NCBI RefSeq assembly: GCF_007786455.1
Contig: NZ_VNJK01000003.1
Coordinates: forward strand, 1 to 64,000
DNA: 64,000 bases
Direction: 5' to 3'
Origin: Paenibacillus agilis
GTDB lineage: Bacteria; Bacillota; Bacilli; Paenibacillales; Paenibacillaceae
The notes under the pieces are model-generated. The model saw only the letters and a list, made by a program, of their open reading frames with translations, ran no database searches and was not told the DNA's origin. The position numbers and the translations under genes are program-made. This document shows positions 18,868-26,978 of the stretch, in pieces; position 1 is the first letter of the stretch; each line of letters opens with the position of its first letter.

Positions 18868-20784
18868 TTGGCGATGGCAGATAATAAGCCACAATCAACC
18901 GGAACTGACCTTGTATCTACTGCGAAGATTGTTGCGTTTCCGGTGGATGGCGCAGCGTATGCAGAACGTGGAATGAAGGCGTTAGAGCGGCTGCGTTACG
19001 ACAAGGCGTTAACATATTTTCGTAAGGCCGTACAATGTGAACCAGACAACCCTTTACATCAATGTAATCTAGCAGGCGTTCTTGCTGAGAGCGGGCAATT
19101 TGAGGAATCGAATCGAATCCTTGAACATGTCGTCCATCATGTGGAGCCTGAGATGACAGATTGTTTTTACTATATGGCAAATAATTGCGCGTATTTGGAG
19201 CAGTTTGAGCAGGCAGAATCTTTGCTGCGGCACTATTTAAAGGAAGATCCGTATGGAGCTTATGCGGAGGAAGCAGAAGAGATGCTGCAGATGCTGATGA
19301 ATGATATGCGCCATTCTAACCAGCCTGTACTATCTAAAGCTGAGCGTCTTAAAGGAATGAAAGCACAGTTATCTGAATCATTTTCGTCCAAAGAGTTGGA
19401 GTTGGATGATGATGCGGTTGAGGAGCAAGAGAACCTCTACTCTGATAATGAATCCGAGATCAGCCATGAACGAGCTCGTGCTTTATTAGAAGAAGGCAAG
19501 TTCACTGAAGCGGAACGAATGCTGCTTGAAGTTCTGGAGCAGGATCCAGATTACTTGGCGGCTTGGAACAATCTAGCCCTTGCTTATTACTATATGGGAC
19601 GCTTTGACGAGGCTGTCTCCACATTGGAAAATGTACTAGATCGAGATAGCGGGAATCTACATGCACTATGCAATCTTGTTATTTTCGAAAAACATGCGGG
19701 TAATGATGCTCGTGTAGCTGATCTTGTACAGGTCCTATCTAAGACGGAGCCATTCCATCAAGAGCACGCATTTAAGTTGGCTACAACGATGGGAAGTTTA
19801 GGTGAGCATAGTGAAGCTTATCGCCATTTGAAGCGAATCATAATAAAAGGGGCAGTTAGCGATGCAAGTGTATACCATTACGCAGCAGTAGCAGCATGCC
19901 ACGTGAATCGTTATGATGAAGCTGGTCGTTGGTGGGCAACATGTCGAAGATTGGATAATGAGTCAGGTGTAGCTGCTTACTATATTGAGCAGCTGCAGCA
20001 AGTAGTGGATGGCAAGCTAGATCCTATGCCAAGCTATCATTATCGTATCCCTTATGAGGAAGAAAGACGCCGACAAGAGCAGAAGCTGAAGCGTCAGATG
20101 AATACGTTACATTTCAAGTCGCCAGAAGGATTGCAAGCTGTTGGACGAGATGATGCAGCAGCACTTGAAACGGCTTGGGAGCAGCAGTTGAAGACGGATC
20201 CGCTCGTGCGGTCCTCCTTGTTCTGGGCGTTGCGCTTTGGAGAAACAGGAACGAAGCTTCAAGCATTGCAGGCGATTCACATGCTTCATGATGAAGAAGC
20301 AAAGGAAGCATTGCACAGCTTGCTGCTTGATCCGGCACAAGAACTATATTTGAAGCAGGTTGCTTTTTATATGTTGCGCAAGATGGGTGTTGAAGGGCCG
20401 ATTCAGTTCGAGCTGCAAGGTGAAGAGCTTAGCCAATCGAACAACCATTTAGCTAATCATCTGCCAGAGTGGAAAGAGGTGTGGCAGAAGGTTCTCACAA
20501 CTACAGAGTCACACATGCAAGGACGATATAATGTATTTATGCTCCATGATGTTGAGACGATGTGGATTGAATTCCTGACACAGCTGTATCCTGACGTCCC
20601 TCGACTTCAAAAAGCGGAATCTTGGTCGGCTGCCCTAGAGTACCGAGTAGCGCAGCTGTATCAATGCGACGTTACTTTGGAACAATTGGCGGAGCGGTAT
20701 GGGACATCTTCAGCCACAATAAGCAAGCATGTAAAGCGAATGGATGAAGTAAGTGAAATTGATACGATGAATGTTACGCAGTAG
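18868..20784 (+). CDS. TPR-repeat protein with C-terminal helix-turn-helix-like segment (YvcD-like)
   Basis: 638 residues from TTG 18868; an ATG two codons later (18874) is better spaced from AGGAGG at 18858 and may be the true start. At least four tetratricopeptide repeats are visible, for example ALTYFRKAVQCEPDNPLHQ near residue 45 and the block FTEAERMLLEVLEQDPDYLA near 210. The last ~35 residues (LEQLAERYGTSSATISKHV) look like a DNA-binding helix-turn-helix. It is the counterpart of YvcD, found before trxB in B. subtilis. It is cytoplasmic and likely a protein-interaction scaffold; the function is unknown. Confidence 0.85.
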   Translation: MAMADNKPQSTGTDLVSTAKIVAFPVDGAAYAERGMKALERLRYDKALTYFRKAVQCEPDNPLHQCNLAGVLAESGQFEESNRILEHVVHHVEPEMTDCFYYMANNCAYLEQFEQAESLLRHYLKEDPYGAYAEEAEEMLQMLMNDMRHSNQPVLSKAERLKGMKAQLSESFSSKELELDDDAVEEQENLYSDNESEISHERARALLEEGKFTEAERMLLEVLEQDPDYLAAWNNLALAYYYMGRFDEAVSTLENVLDRDSGNLHALCNLVIFEKHAGNDARVADLVQVLSKTEPFHQEHAFKLATTMGSLGEHSEAYRHLKRIIIKGAVSDASVYHYAAVAACHVNRYDEAGRWWATCRRLDNESGVAAYYIEQLQQVVDGKLDPMPSYHYRIPYEEERRRQEQKLKRQMNTLHFKSPEGLQAVGRDDAAALETAWEQQLKTDPLVRSSLFWALRFGETGTKLQALQAIHMLHDEEAKEALHSLLLDPAQELYLKQVAFYMLRKMGVEGPIQFELQGEELSQSNNHLANHLPEWKEVWQKVLTTTESHMQGRYNVFMLHDVETMWIEFLTQLYPDVPRLQKAESWSAALEYRVAQLYQCDVTLEQLAERYGTSSATISKHVKRMDEVSEIDTMNVTQ

Positions 20785-20920
20785 TAGTTAACTTACTGGG
20801 AAGTGTGTTGTGCCAGCTGCATATACGTACGTTCAATTATCAAGCTAGCTTTACGAAAATGCGATATTTCTGATAAACATGATATATGAGAAGAATATTT
20901 TTTAATAGGAGGAAGTTACA

Positions 20921-21880
20921 ATGGAGAAAAAAATACACAAAGTTGTCGTAATCGGAACAGGTCCTGCTGGTTATACGGCAGCTATCTACTTGGCACGTGC
21001 GAACATGGAGCCGCTCGTTATCGAAGGTCCTCAACCAGGCGGACAGTTGACTACAACGACAGATGTAGAGAACTTCCCAGGCTTCCCAGAGGGCATTATG
21101 GGTCCAGAATTGATGGACAATATGCGCAAGCAAGCTGAGCGTTTCGGGACGACTTTTAAAACAGGCTGGGTTACAGGCGTAGACGTGTCTGAGCGTCCAT
21201 TTAAGCTGCAAGTTGAAGGGATTGGCGAGATTGTTGCGGAGGCTGTCATTGTAGCGACAGGTGCTTCTGCTAAATATATGAACATTCCTGGTGAGCAAGA
21301 GAACTTGGGTAAAGGGGTTAGTGCATGCGCAACATGTGACGGTTTCTTCTTCCGCAATAAGAAGATCGTCGTTGTTGGTGGTGGAGATTCCGCCATGGAA
21401 GAAGCTAATTTCTTAACTCGTTTCGGCTCTGGTGTTACATTGGTGCATCGTCGTAACGAACTGCGCGCATCTAAAATTATGCAGGATCGTGCTCGTGAAA
21501 ACAGTAAAATTAGCTGGGATCTCAATGTAACGCCAATCGAAGTAGAAGCAACGGGTATGGGTGTTACGGGTCTTCGTGTTAAAGACAACGAGACAGGTGA
21601 AGTGCGCGTTATTGAGACAGATGGTCTATTCGTAGCGATCGGTCATAAGCCGAACACAGACTTCTTGCGTGGTCATGTGAATCTTGATGAGAACGGCTAT
21701 ATCGTTGTTACGCCAGGAACAACAGAAACTAGCGTTCCAGGTATTTTCGCTGCAGGCGATGTATTCGATACGAAGTATCGTCAAGCGATTACGGCTGCAG
21801 GATCAGGCTGTCAGGCTGCCTTGGATTGCGAGAAATATCTTGAAGGTAATATGGTGCATGACTGGAGCAAAAGCTTGTAA
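20921..21880 (+). CDS. trxB: Thioredoxin reductase
   Basis: 319 residues. FAD-binding GTGPAGYTAAIYLARA at the N-terminus, redox-active CATC at residues 136-139, NADPH-binding GGGDSAMEEANFL, and the C-terminal FAD motif GIFAAGDV. It reduces thioredoxin with NADPH. AGGAGG precedes the ATG. Codon use is more biased than in the neighbours, as expected for a well-expressed gene. It follows the TPR gene by 136 bp. Confidence 0.97.
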   Translation: MEKKIHKVVVIGTGPAGYTAAIYLARANMEPLVIEGPQPGGQLTTTTDVENFPGFPEGIMGPELMDNMRKQAERFGTTFKTGWVTGVDVSERPFKLQVEGIGEIVAEAVIVATGASAKYMNIPGEQENLGKGVSACATCDGFFFRNKKIVVVGGGDSAMEEANFLTRFGSGVTLVHRRNELRASKIMQDRARENSKISWDLNVTPIEVEATGMGVTGLRVKDNETGEVRVIETDGLFVAIGHKPNTDFLRGHVNLDENGYIVVTPGTTETSVPGIFAAGDVFDTKYRQAITAAGSGCQAALDCEKYLEGNMVHDWSKSL

Positions 21881-21990
21881 TGGCATAACTAGCATTAACA
21901 GGTAATATTTATGTTATAGATAGGTTTTTTATTTATGGATGACAATCAAGATTAGACGGAGTCGTAGTGGCTCCGTCTCTATGCGTTCAG

Positions 21991-22032
21991 CTAGTGGGTT
22001 CTCTTGACCTCACTAGTGGGTTCGCGTATATT
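21991..22032 (+). promoter_or_regulatory. glcK promoter with flanking direct repeats
   Basis: TTGACC (22004-22009) and TATATT (22027-22032) are 17 bp apart. An 11-bp direct repeat CTAGTGGGTTC occurs at 21991-22001 and 22013-22023, on both sides of the -35 box and 22 bp apart. Confidence 0.75.
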
Positions 22033-22077
22033 GGGTACAGAAGTACCATACGATTATGAATAAAAGGTGGATGACGC

Positions 22078-23031
22078 ATGTCTGAGCAAATCTACGTGGG
22101 TGTCGATTTGGGAGGAACGGCAATTAAGGTCGGACTCGTAAATGCAGAAGGAAATCTATTGCAAGTTTTTGAGGGTCCAACTGAAGTGCCGAAAGGTCCT
22201 GAAGCGGTAATCGATAACATCGAGAAATATGTTCGTCAGATCGTAGAGGAATCACCCTACGATTGGAGTCAGGTTGCTGGAGTCGGCGCAGGTGTTGCTG
22301 GGTTCACGAATGTGAAGGAAGGCGTTATCTTGCTAGCGCCCAATGTAGGATTTAAGGATGTGCCGATTCGTTCCATATTAGAAGAACGTTTGGGCAAGCC
22401 GATTAAAATTGACAATGACGCGAATGTAGCGGCATTGGGTGAAGTATGGAGCGGAGCAGGCAAAGGTATCGATTTCTGCGTATGCTATACACTTGGAACA
22501 GGTGTAGGCGGCGGAATCATTATCGATGGCAAGATTGTTCAAGGATTTAACGGACTTGCTGGAGAACTTGGACATATGTCGGTTATTCCAGATTTGGAAG
22601 CGATTCAATGCGGCTGTGGCAAGATGGGATGCTTGGAGACAGTGTCTTCCGCGACAGGCATTATTCGTATGGCTGATGATGCAGTTAAACGTGGAGATCG
22701 GACATCCTTGTCATTGCTGGAAGAAGCTATTACAGCAAAAGATGTATTCGATGCTGCTAAAGCAGGAGACGAAGTGGCAATTCGCATCGTAAGTCGTGCT
22801 GCTTACTATATCGGCAAGTCAATGGCCGCTGTAGCAGTGACATTGAATCCGCAGCGCTTTATTATCGGCGGCGGTGTATCTAAGGCGGGCGAATTCTTAT
22901 TCGAGCAGATCCGTGAGTCGTTTATGAAATTTTCACCTGAGCCTGTTACGCGTGGTGTTACGATCGAAGCAGCTCAACTAGGAAACGATGCAGGAATGAT
23001 CGGCGCAGCTGGATTGTTTATTCGTTCATAG
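22078..23031 (+). CDS. glcK: ROK-family glucokinase
   Basis: 317 residues. The ATP/phosphate loop GVDLGGTAIKVG starts at residue 8, the catalytic region IDNDANVAALGE is near 110, LAGELGHM carries substrate-binding residues, and the ROK zinc motif CGCGKMGC begins near residue 178. It phosphorylates cytosolic glucose with ATP, feeding the glycolytic genes at 40-48 kb. AAAGGTGG precedes the ATG. It is followed by rapZ, yvcK and whiA. Confidence 0.95.
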   Translation: MSEQIYVGVDLGGTAIKVGLVNAEGNLLQVFEGPTEVPKGPEAVIDNIEKYVRQIVEESPYDWSQVAGVGAGVAGFTNVKEGVILLAPNVGFKDVPIRSILEERLGKPIKIDNDANVAALGEVWSGAGKGIDFCVCYTLGTGVGGGIIIDGKIVQGFNGLAGELGHMSVIPDLEAIQCGCGKMGCLETVSSATGIIRMADDAVKRGDRTSLSLLEEAITAKDVFDAAKAGDEVAIRIVSRAAYYIGKSMAAVAVTLNPQRFIIGGGVSKAGEFLFEQIRESFMKFSPEPVTRGVTIEAAQLGNDAGMIGAAGLFIRS

Positions 23032-23127
23032 TGTGATGTTTTGCAGTTGAATTTGATTTTGTATGCTATAGGTATGTGTTGAATCAGATTCGGTTCGTAA
23101 TCGATTCGGACAAGGAGGGGACGAACG

Positions 23128-24024
23128 ATGAATGAATCAACGGAAACAACTGCATTAGCGAAACTAGTCATTATTACCGGCATGTCTGGTGCGGGGAAGA
23201 CGATCGCGGTGCAGAGTCTAGAAGATTTGGGTTTCTTTTGTGTGGATAATTTACCCCCTGTCTTAATTCCGAAGTTTGCAGAACTTATCGAGCAATCAAA
23301 AGGAAAGATTGGCAAGGTAGCGCTAGTTATCGACTTGCGTGGGCGGGAATTTTTTACGGCCTTATCGGAATCATTAAATCATATTCGAGATCATTATACG
23401 ATTAGTTGTGAAATCTTATTTTTGGATGCCACAGATGGTGTACTTGTACGTCGATATAAGGAAAGCCGCCGACGTCATCCCCTTGCTCCAGATGGTATGC
23501 CGCTTGATGGGATCCATCAGGAACGCAAATTGCTTGAAGAATTGAAGGGTTGGGCGACTCAAGTCATCGATACTAGCAACTTGAAGCCTGCACAGCTTAA
23601 GGAACGCATTATTTCACGCTTCAACCATACAAATCAGCAAGTTATGCCGATTAACGTAACTTCGTTCGGATTTAAGTATGGAGTGCCGATAGATGCAGAC
23701 CTCATATTTGATGTGCGCTTTTTACCCAATCCTCATTACGTAGATGCTCTCCGCCCTCGGACGGGGCAGGATGCTGAAGTGTACGATTATGTGATGAAAT
23801 GGCCTGAGACCCAAGCCTTTCTTCAGAAGCTGTTGGATATGCTTAATTTCTTAATTCCACAGTATCAGAAAGAGGGCAAGGGACAAGTAGTCATTGGTAT
23901 TGGATGTACAGGCGGCAAACATCGTTCAGTGGCTATCGCCGAATACTTGGGACGCATGATTGGTTCAAGTGATACGGAAGTCGTACGTGTGAGCCATCGT
24001 GACTCTGAGAGGGATCGTCACTAA
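23128..24024 (+). CDS. rapZ: RapZ/YvcJ nucleotide-binding protein
   Basis: 298 residues. Walker A GMSGAGKT at 18-25, and the C-terminal family signature [19 protein letters not shown]. In E. coli RapZ is an RNA-binding adapter for glucosamine-6-phosphate synthesis; in B. subtilis YvcJ hydrolyses nucleotides and affects competence. AAGGAGGGG precedes the ATG. It starts the tight rapZ-yvcK-whiA cluster, with gaps of 15 and 7 bp. The symbol follows family usage; the RNA role is not established in Bacillota. Confidence 0.93.
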   Translation: MNESTETTALAKLVIITGMSGAGKTIAVQSLEDLGFFCVDNLPPVLIPKFAELIEQSKGKIGKVALVIDLRGREFFTALSESLNHIRDHYTISCEILFLDATDGVLVRRYKESRRRHPLAPDGMPLDGIHQERKLLEELKGWATQVIDTSNLKPAQLKERIISRFNHTNQQVMPINVTSFGFKYGVPIDADLIFDVRFLPNPHYVDALRPRTGQDAEVYDYVMKWPETQAFLQKLLDMLNFLIPQYQKEGKGQVVIGIGCTGGKHRSVAIAEYLGRMIGSSDTEVVRVSHRDSERDRH

Positions 24025-24039
24025 CAGGAGGTCGCTGCG

Positions 24040-25038
24040 ATGACGCATAAGGATGGAGACTTGGAAGAAACGCGCAATCGACCGCGTATTGTCGTTATGG
24101 GTGGAGGAACTGGTTTATCCGTTATGCTGCGCGGACTGAAAGAAAAACCGCTCGATATTACCGCTATCGTAACAGTAGCTGACGACGGAGGCAGTTCAGG
24201 CATTTTACGCAGTGAGCTGCAAATGCCTCCGCCAGGTGATATACGCAACGTATTGACGGCACTGGCTGATGTTGAGCCCTCTTTGTCTGAGATGTTGAAG
24301 TACCGTTTTCATCAAGGCAGTGGCCTTGCAGGTCATAGCTTAGGTAATTTAATTTTGGCTGCAATGACGGATATTACAGGTGACTTTGTTGCTGGCGTCA
24401 GAGAGCTAAGCCGTGTCCTAGCTGTTAGAGGTCGTGTGCTGCCTGCTGCTAATCAAGCTGTTTTGTTAAAAGCGGAGATGGCAGATGGAACAATTGTAGA
24501 AGGCGAGTCCAATATCCCTAAGGTAGGCAAACGCATCAAGCGCGTCTTCATTGAGCCGCACGATGTTCGTGCGCTGCCAGAGGCGGTTCAGGCTTTGAAG
24601 GAAGCGGATGCGATTCTGATTGGACCTGGCAGTTTGTATACAAGTATTATGCCGAACTTACTAGTGCCCGAATTGGCAGAAGCCGTATTAAATTCGCAGG
24701 CAGTAAAGCTATTTGTGTGTAATGTGATGACTCAGCCTGGCGAGACCGACAATTACACAGTAGGTGACCATTTGGATGCGATTCAAGAACATATTGGTCA
24801 TCAGTTATTTGACTATATCATCGTGAACGATGGTGAAATTCCGCCTCAAGTACAGGATAAGTATGCTGAGAAGGGCGCTCGCGCCGTTCATTTGGATCTT
24901 GAAGAGGTGAAAAGCCGTGGATATCAAGTTATTGCTGATTCCTTAGTGCTTTTCCGTACGTATTTGAGACATGATGCGGATAAATTAAGCCACCATATAT
25001 ATCAGTTGGTGGAAAATTGGATGTTACGAAAGAGGTGA
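24040..25038 (+). CDS. yvcK: Gluconeogenesis factor YvcK (CofD-like fold)
   Basis: 332 residues. The N-terminal [17 protein letters not shown] and [10 protein letters not shown] match the YvcK/CofD family; the C-terminus has NDGEIPPQ. YvcK binds UDP-sugars and is needed for growth and cell shape on gluconeogenic carbon sources in B. subtilis. AGGAGG precedes the ATG, 15 bp after rapZ. Confidence 0.95.
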   Translation: MTHKDGDLEETRNRPRIVVMGGGTGLSVMLRGLKEKPLDITAIVTVADDGGSSGILRSELQMPPPGDIRNVLTALADVEPSLSEMLKYRFHQGSGLAGHSLGNLILAAMTDITGDFVAGVRELSRVLAVRGRVLPAANQAVLLKAEMADGTIVEGESNIPKVGKRIKRVFIEPHDVRALPEAVQALKEADAILIGPGSLYTSIMPNLLVPELAEAVLNSQAVKLFVCNVMTQPGETDNYTVGDHLDAIQEHIGHQLFDYIIVNDGEIPPQVQDKYAEKGARAVHLDLEEVKSRGYQVIADSLVLFRTYLRHDADKLSHHIYQLVENWMLRKR

Positions 25039-25045
25039 ATGGACG

Positions 25046-25978
25046 ATGTCTTTCGCGGCACAGACCAAGAAGGAATTAACGCTAATTGAAGGGGACGGGT
25101 GCTGCGAGAAGGCGGAACTGTCAGCGCTTATGCGTATGAATGGTTCGGTCCAGTTATCTTCTAACCGTAAAGTAATACTTGATGTGTCGACAGAAAATGC
25201 CGCAATTGCGCGGCGTATATATAAACTAGTAAAGGCGCATTATCAAGTGCATACCGAATTGCTGGTGCGTAAAAAGATGCGCCTGAAGAAAAACAATGTT
25301 TATATTGTGCGGATACCTGCTTTTGTGCAGGAGATGTTAACAGATCTGCATATCGTTTCGGAAGGTTTTATGTTCACGGATGGTATAGATAAGCGAGCAT
25401 TGGCAAACAATTGCTGTAAGCGAGCTTACTTGCGAGGAGCGTTTCTTGCAGGAGGATCGGTGAATAACCCCGAAGGGTCGTCCTATCACTTAGAGATCTA
25501 CTCGATGTACGAAGAGCATTGCAAAGCGCTTGTCGATCTTGCCAATGGATTTGAGTTAAACGCTCGATTTATTGAACGGAAGAAAGGCTTCGTGTTGTAT
25601 CTCAAGGAAGGCGAGAAGATTATCGAGTTCTTGAACATTATTGGCGCTCATCAAGCCTTGTTTAAGTTTGAGGATGTTCGCATTATGCGCGATATGCGCA
25701 ATTCGGTAAACCGAATCGTCAACTGTGAGACGGCAAACTTAAATAAGACGATTGGCGCAGCCGTTCGTCAAATTGATAATATCAAGTTGATCAAGAGCAA
25801 AGTGGGGCTCGACAGCTTGCCAGATAAGTTGAAGGAAGTAGCTGAGGTTCGATTAGCACATCCGGATATTAATCTAAAAGAAGTCGGAGAACTACTGAAG
25901 GGGAAGGTCAGCAAGTCGGGGGTTAACCACCGATTGCGTAAGCTTGATGAATTGGCGGAGCGTATTCGTAATAGTTAG
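25046..25978 (+). CDS. whiA: DNA-binding protein WhiA
   Basis: 310 residues. The N-terminal part is a catalytically dead LAGLIDADG homing-endonuclease fold (two copies, including [14 protein letters not shown] and HLEIYS). The C-terminus is a helix-turn-helix ([20 protein letters not shown]). It controls sporulation in Streptomyces and cell division/chromosome segregation in Bacillus. It lies 7 bp after yvcK and before the HPr/Crh gene, the same order as in B. subtilis. Confidence 0.96.
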   Translation: MSFAAQTKKELTLIEGDGCCEKAELSALMRMNGSVQLSSNRKVILDVSTENAAIARRIYKLVKAHYQVHTELLVRKKMRLKKNNVYIVRIPAFVQEMLTDLHIVSEGFMFTDGIDKRALANNCCKRAYLRGAFLAGGSVNNPEGSSYHLEIYSMYEEHCKALVDLANGFELNARFIERKKGFVLYLKEGEKIIEFLNIIGAHQALFKFEDVRIMRDMRNSVNRIVNCETANLNKTIGAAVRQIDNIKLIKSKVGLDSLPDKLKEVAEVRLAHPDINLKEVGELLKGKVSKSGVNHRLRKLDELAERIRNS

Positions 25979-26120
25979 CGACTTAACGCTAGTGAAAACG
26001 CTATAATAATGCTATAATGTGATAAATTGAACAGATTTGTTGCAAGAAAAGTAACATTTAGGTATGTTAGAATAAAGATTACAAATAATAATCGGAATTT
26101 AAGTAGGGGGTATAGTACGC

Positions 26121-26387
26121 ATGGCTCAACAACCAGTTGTTGTACGACTGAAGACAGGCTTACACGCTCGACCTGCAGCTTTGTTCGTTCAAGAGGCTAA
26201 CAAATATTCCTCTGATATTTTTGTTGAAAAAGAAGATAAGAAAGTGAACGCGAAGAGCATCATGGGTATCATGAGTCTCGCGATCAGCTCTGGAACTTCT
26301 GTTACGATCACTGCTGATGGTGCTGATGCAGACCAAGCGGTAGCTGCTTTGGTTGCTTTGGTAAGCAAGGAAGAATTAGATAACTAA
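26121..26387 (+). CDS. crh: HPr-like protein at the crh locus (retains His15 and Ser46)
   Basis: 88 residues, HPr fold. Position after whiA and the segment TGLHARPAALFVQEANKY match Crh, the catabolite-repression HPr of Bacillus. Ser46 lies in NAKSIMGIMSL, the HprK target, so Ser-phosphorylated protein could serve as CcpA corepressor. Unlike B. subtilis Crh, which has Gln at position 15, residue 15 is His, the PTS phosphorylation site. It could therefore work as a true HPr. The ATG follows AGTAGGGGG. It is monocistronic with a terminator. The symbol reflects the locus; ptsH would be the alternative. Confidence 0.85.
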   Translation: MAQQPVVVRLKTGLHARPAALFVQEANKYSSDIFVEKEDKKVNAKSIMGIMSLAISSGTSVTITADGADADQAVAALVALVSKEELDN

Positions 26388-26402
26388 TAGAACGATTAAA
26401 TA

Positions 26403-26436
26403 GGCCCGTCTGTCTTGTGCAGGCGGGTTTCTTTAT
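26403..26436 (+). terminator. Terminator of the HPr/Crh gene
   Basis: Stem CCCGTCTG / CAGGCGGG (one wobble), 7-nt loop, then TTTCTTTAT. Confidence 0.8.
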
Positions 26437-26821
26437 ATTCATATCATATTCATATCGTAATCGGTATGGCGGATTCGGACATAATAAACCTAGTTGACTT
26501 AACGGCAATGCCGATCGAGGGAATGGATATAAAAGTAAGAGAAATGCGTAGTTGCTGGGTAGATCTTTGGTGAGCTTGCGTATATTTATGAAGGCGAAAC
26601 CTAACGTAACTGTAACGTTTTCCTATGTACATCATGACTGATCTTATGACCATAATCAACCTTCTTTAGAAAAACTTTAGAATACAGCCCATATATATAG
26701 CTCCTCTATAAAATCAAATTATAGCGCGTGTTGTGCACGTTAAAATAAGGTGAAATCTACACAATCTATGGAATTAATGTGGAAACCGAGAAATGTTTGG
26801 TTTATTCGTTAATGGTATTGT
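26437..26821. other. Unassigned stretch upstream of the trpE(G) leader
   Basis: About 385 bp between the HPr/Crh terminator and the triplet array. It is AT-rich and must hold the trpE(G) promoter, but I cannot choose a convincing -35/-10 pair. No coding sequence is apparent. Confidence 0.4.
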
Positions 26822-26970
26822 GAGTCTGAGTTGGCGATGATATGATGAGGATAGTTTAGATTAGTTTAGATGAGACGAGACAGGTTGAGTTGAGCTGAGT
26901 GAAGAGTTAAAAAATGCATATCTTTTTCTCCACTGAGACTACCCTGTTCTCCTCTGTTCAGAAACGGAGG
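26822..26970 (+). promoter_or_regulatory. TRAP-like leader with Shine-Dalgarno hairpin, upstream of trpE(G)
   Basis: Eleven triplet positions occur every 5 bases from 26847 to 26899: GAG, TAG x4, GAG x2, AGG, GAG x3. Ten are (G/T)AG with 2-base spacers, the layout bound by the 11-subunit TRAP protein in Bacillus trp leaders. Extra GAGs lie at 26822, 26828 and 26904. Downstream, CCTCTG (26951-26956) can pair with CGGAGG (26965-26970), hiding the ribosome site. GAGACGAGACAGG in the array can instead pair with CCTGTTCTCCTC (26943-26954), opening it. The TRAP gene itself is not in the window. Confidence 0.8.
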
Positions 26971-26978
26971 CCAACATT

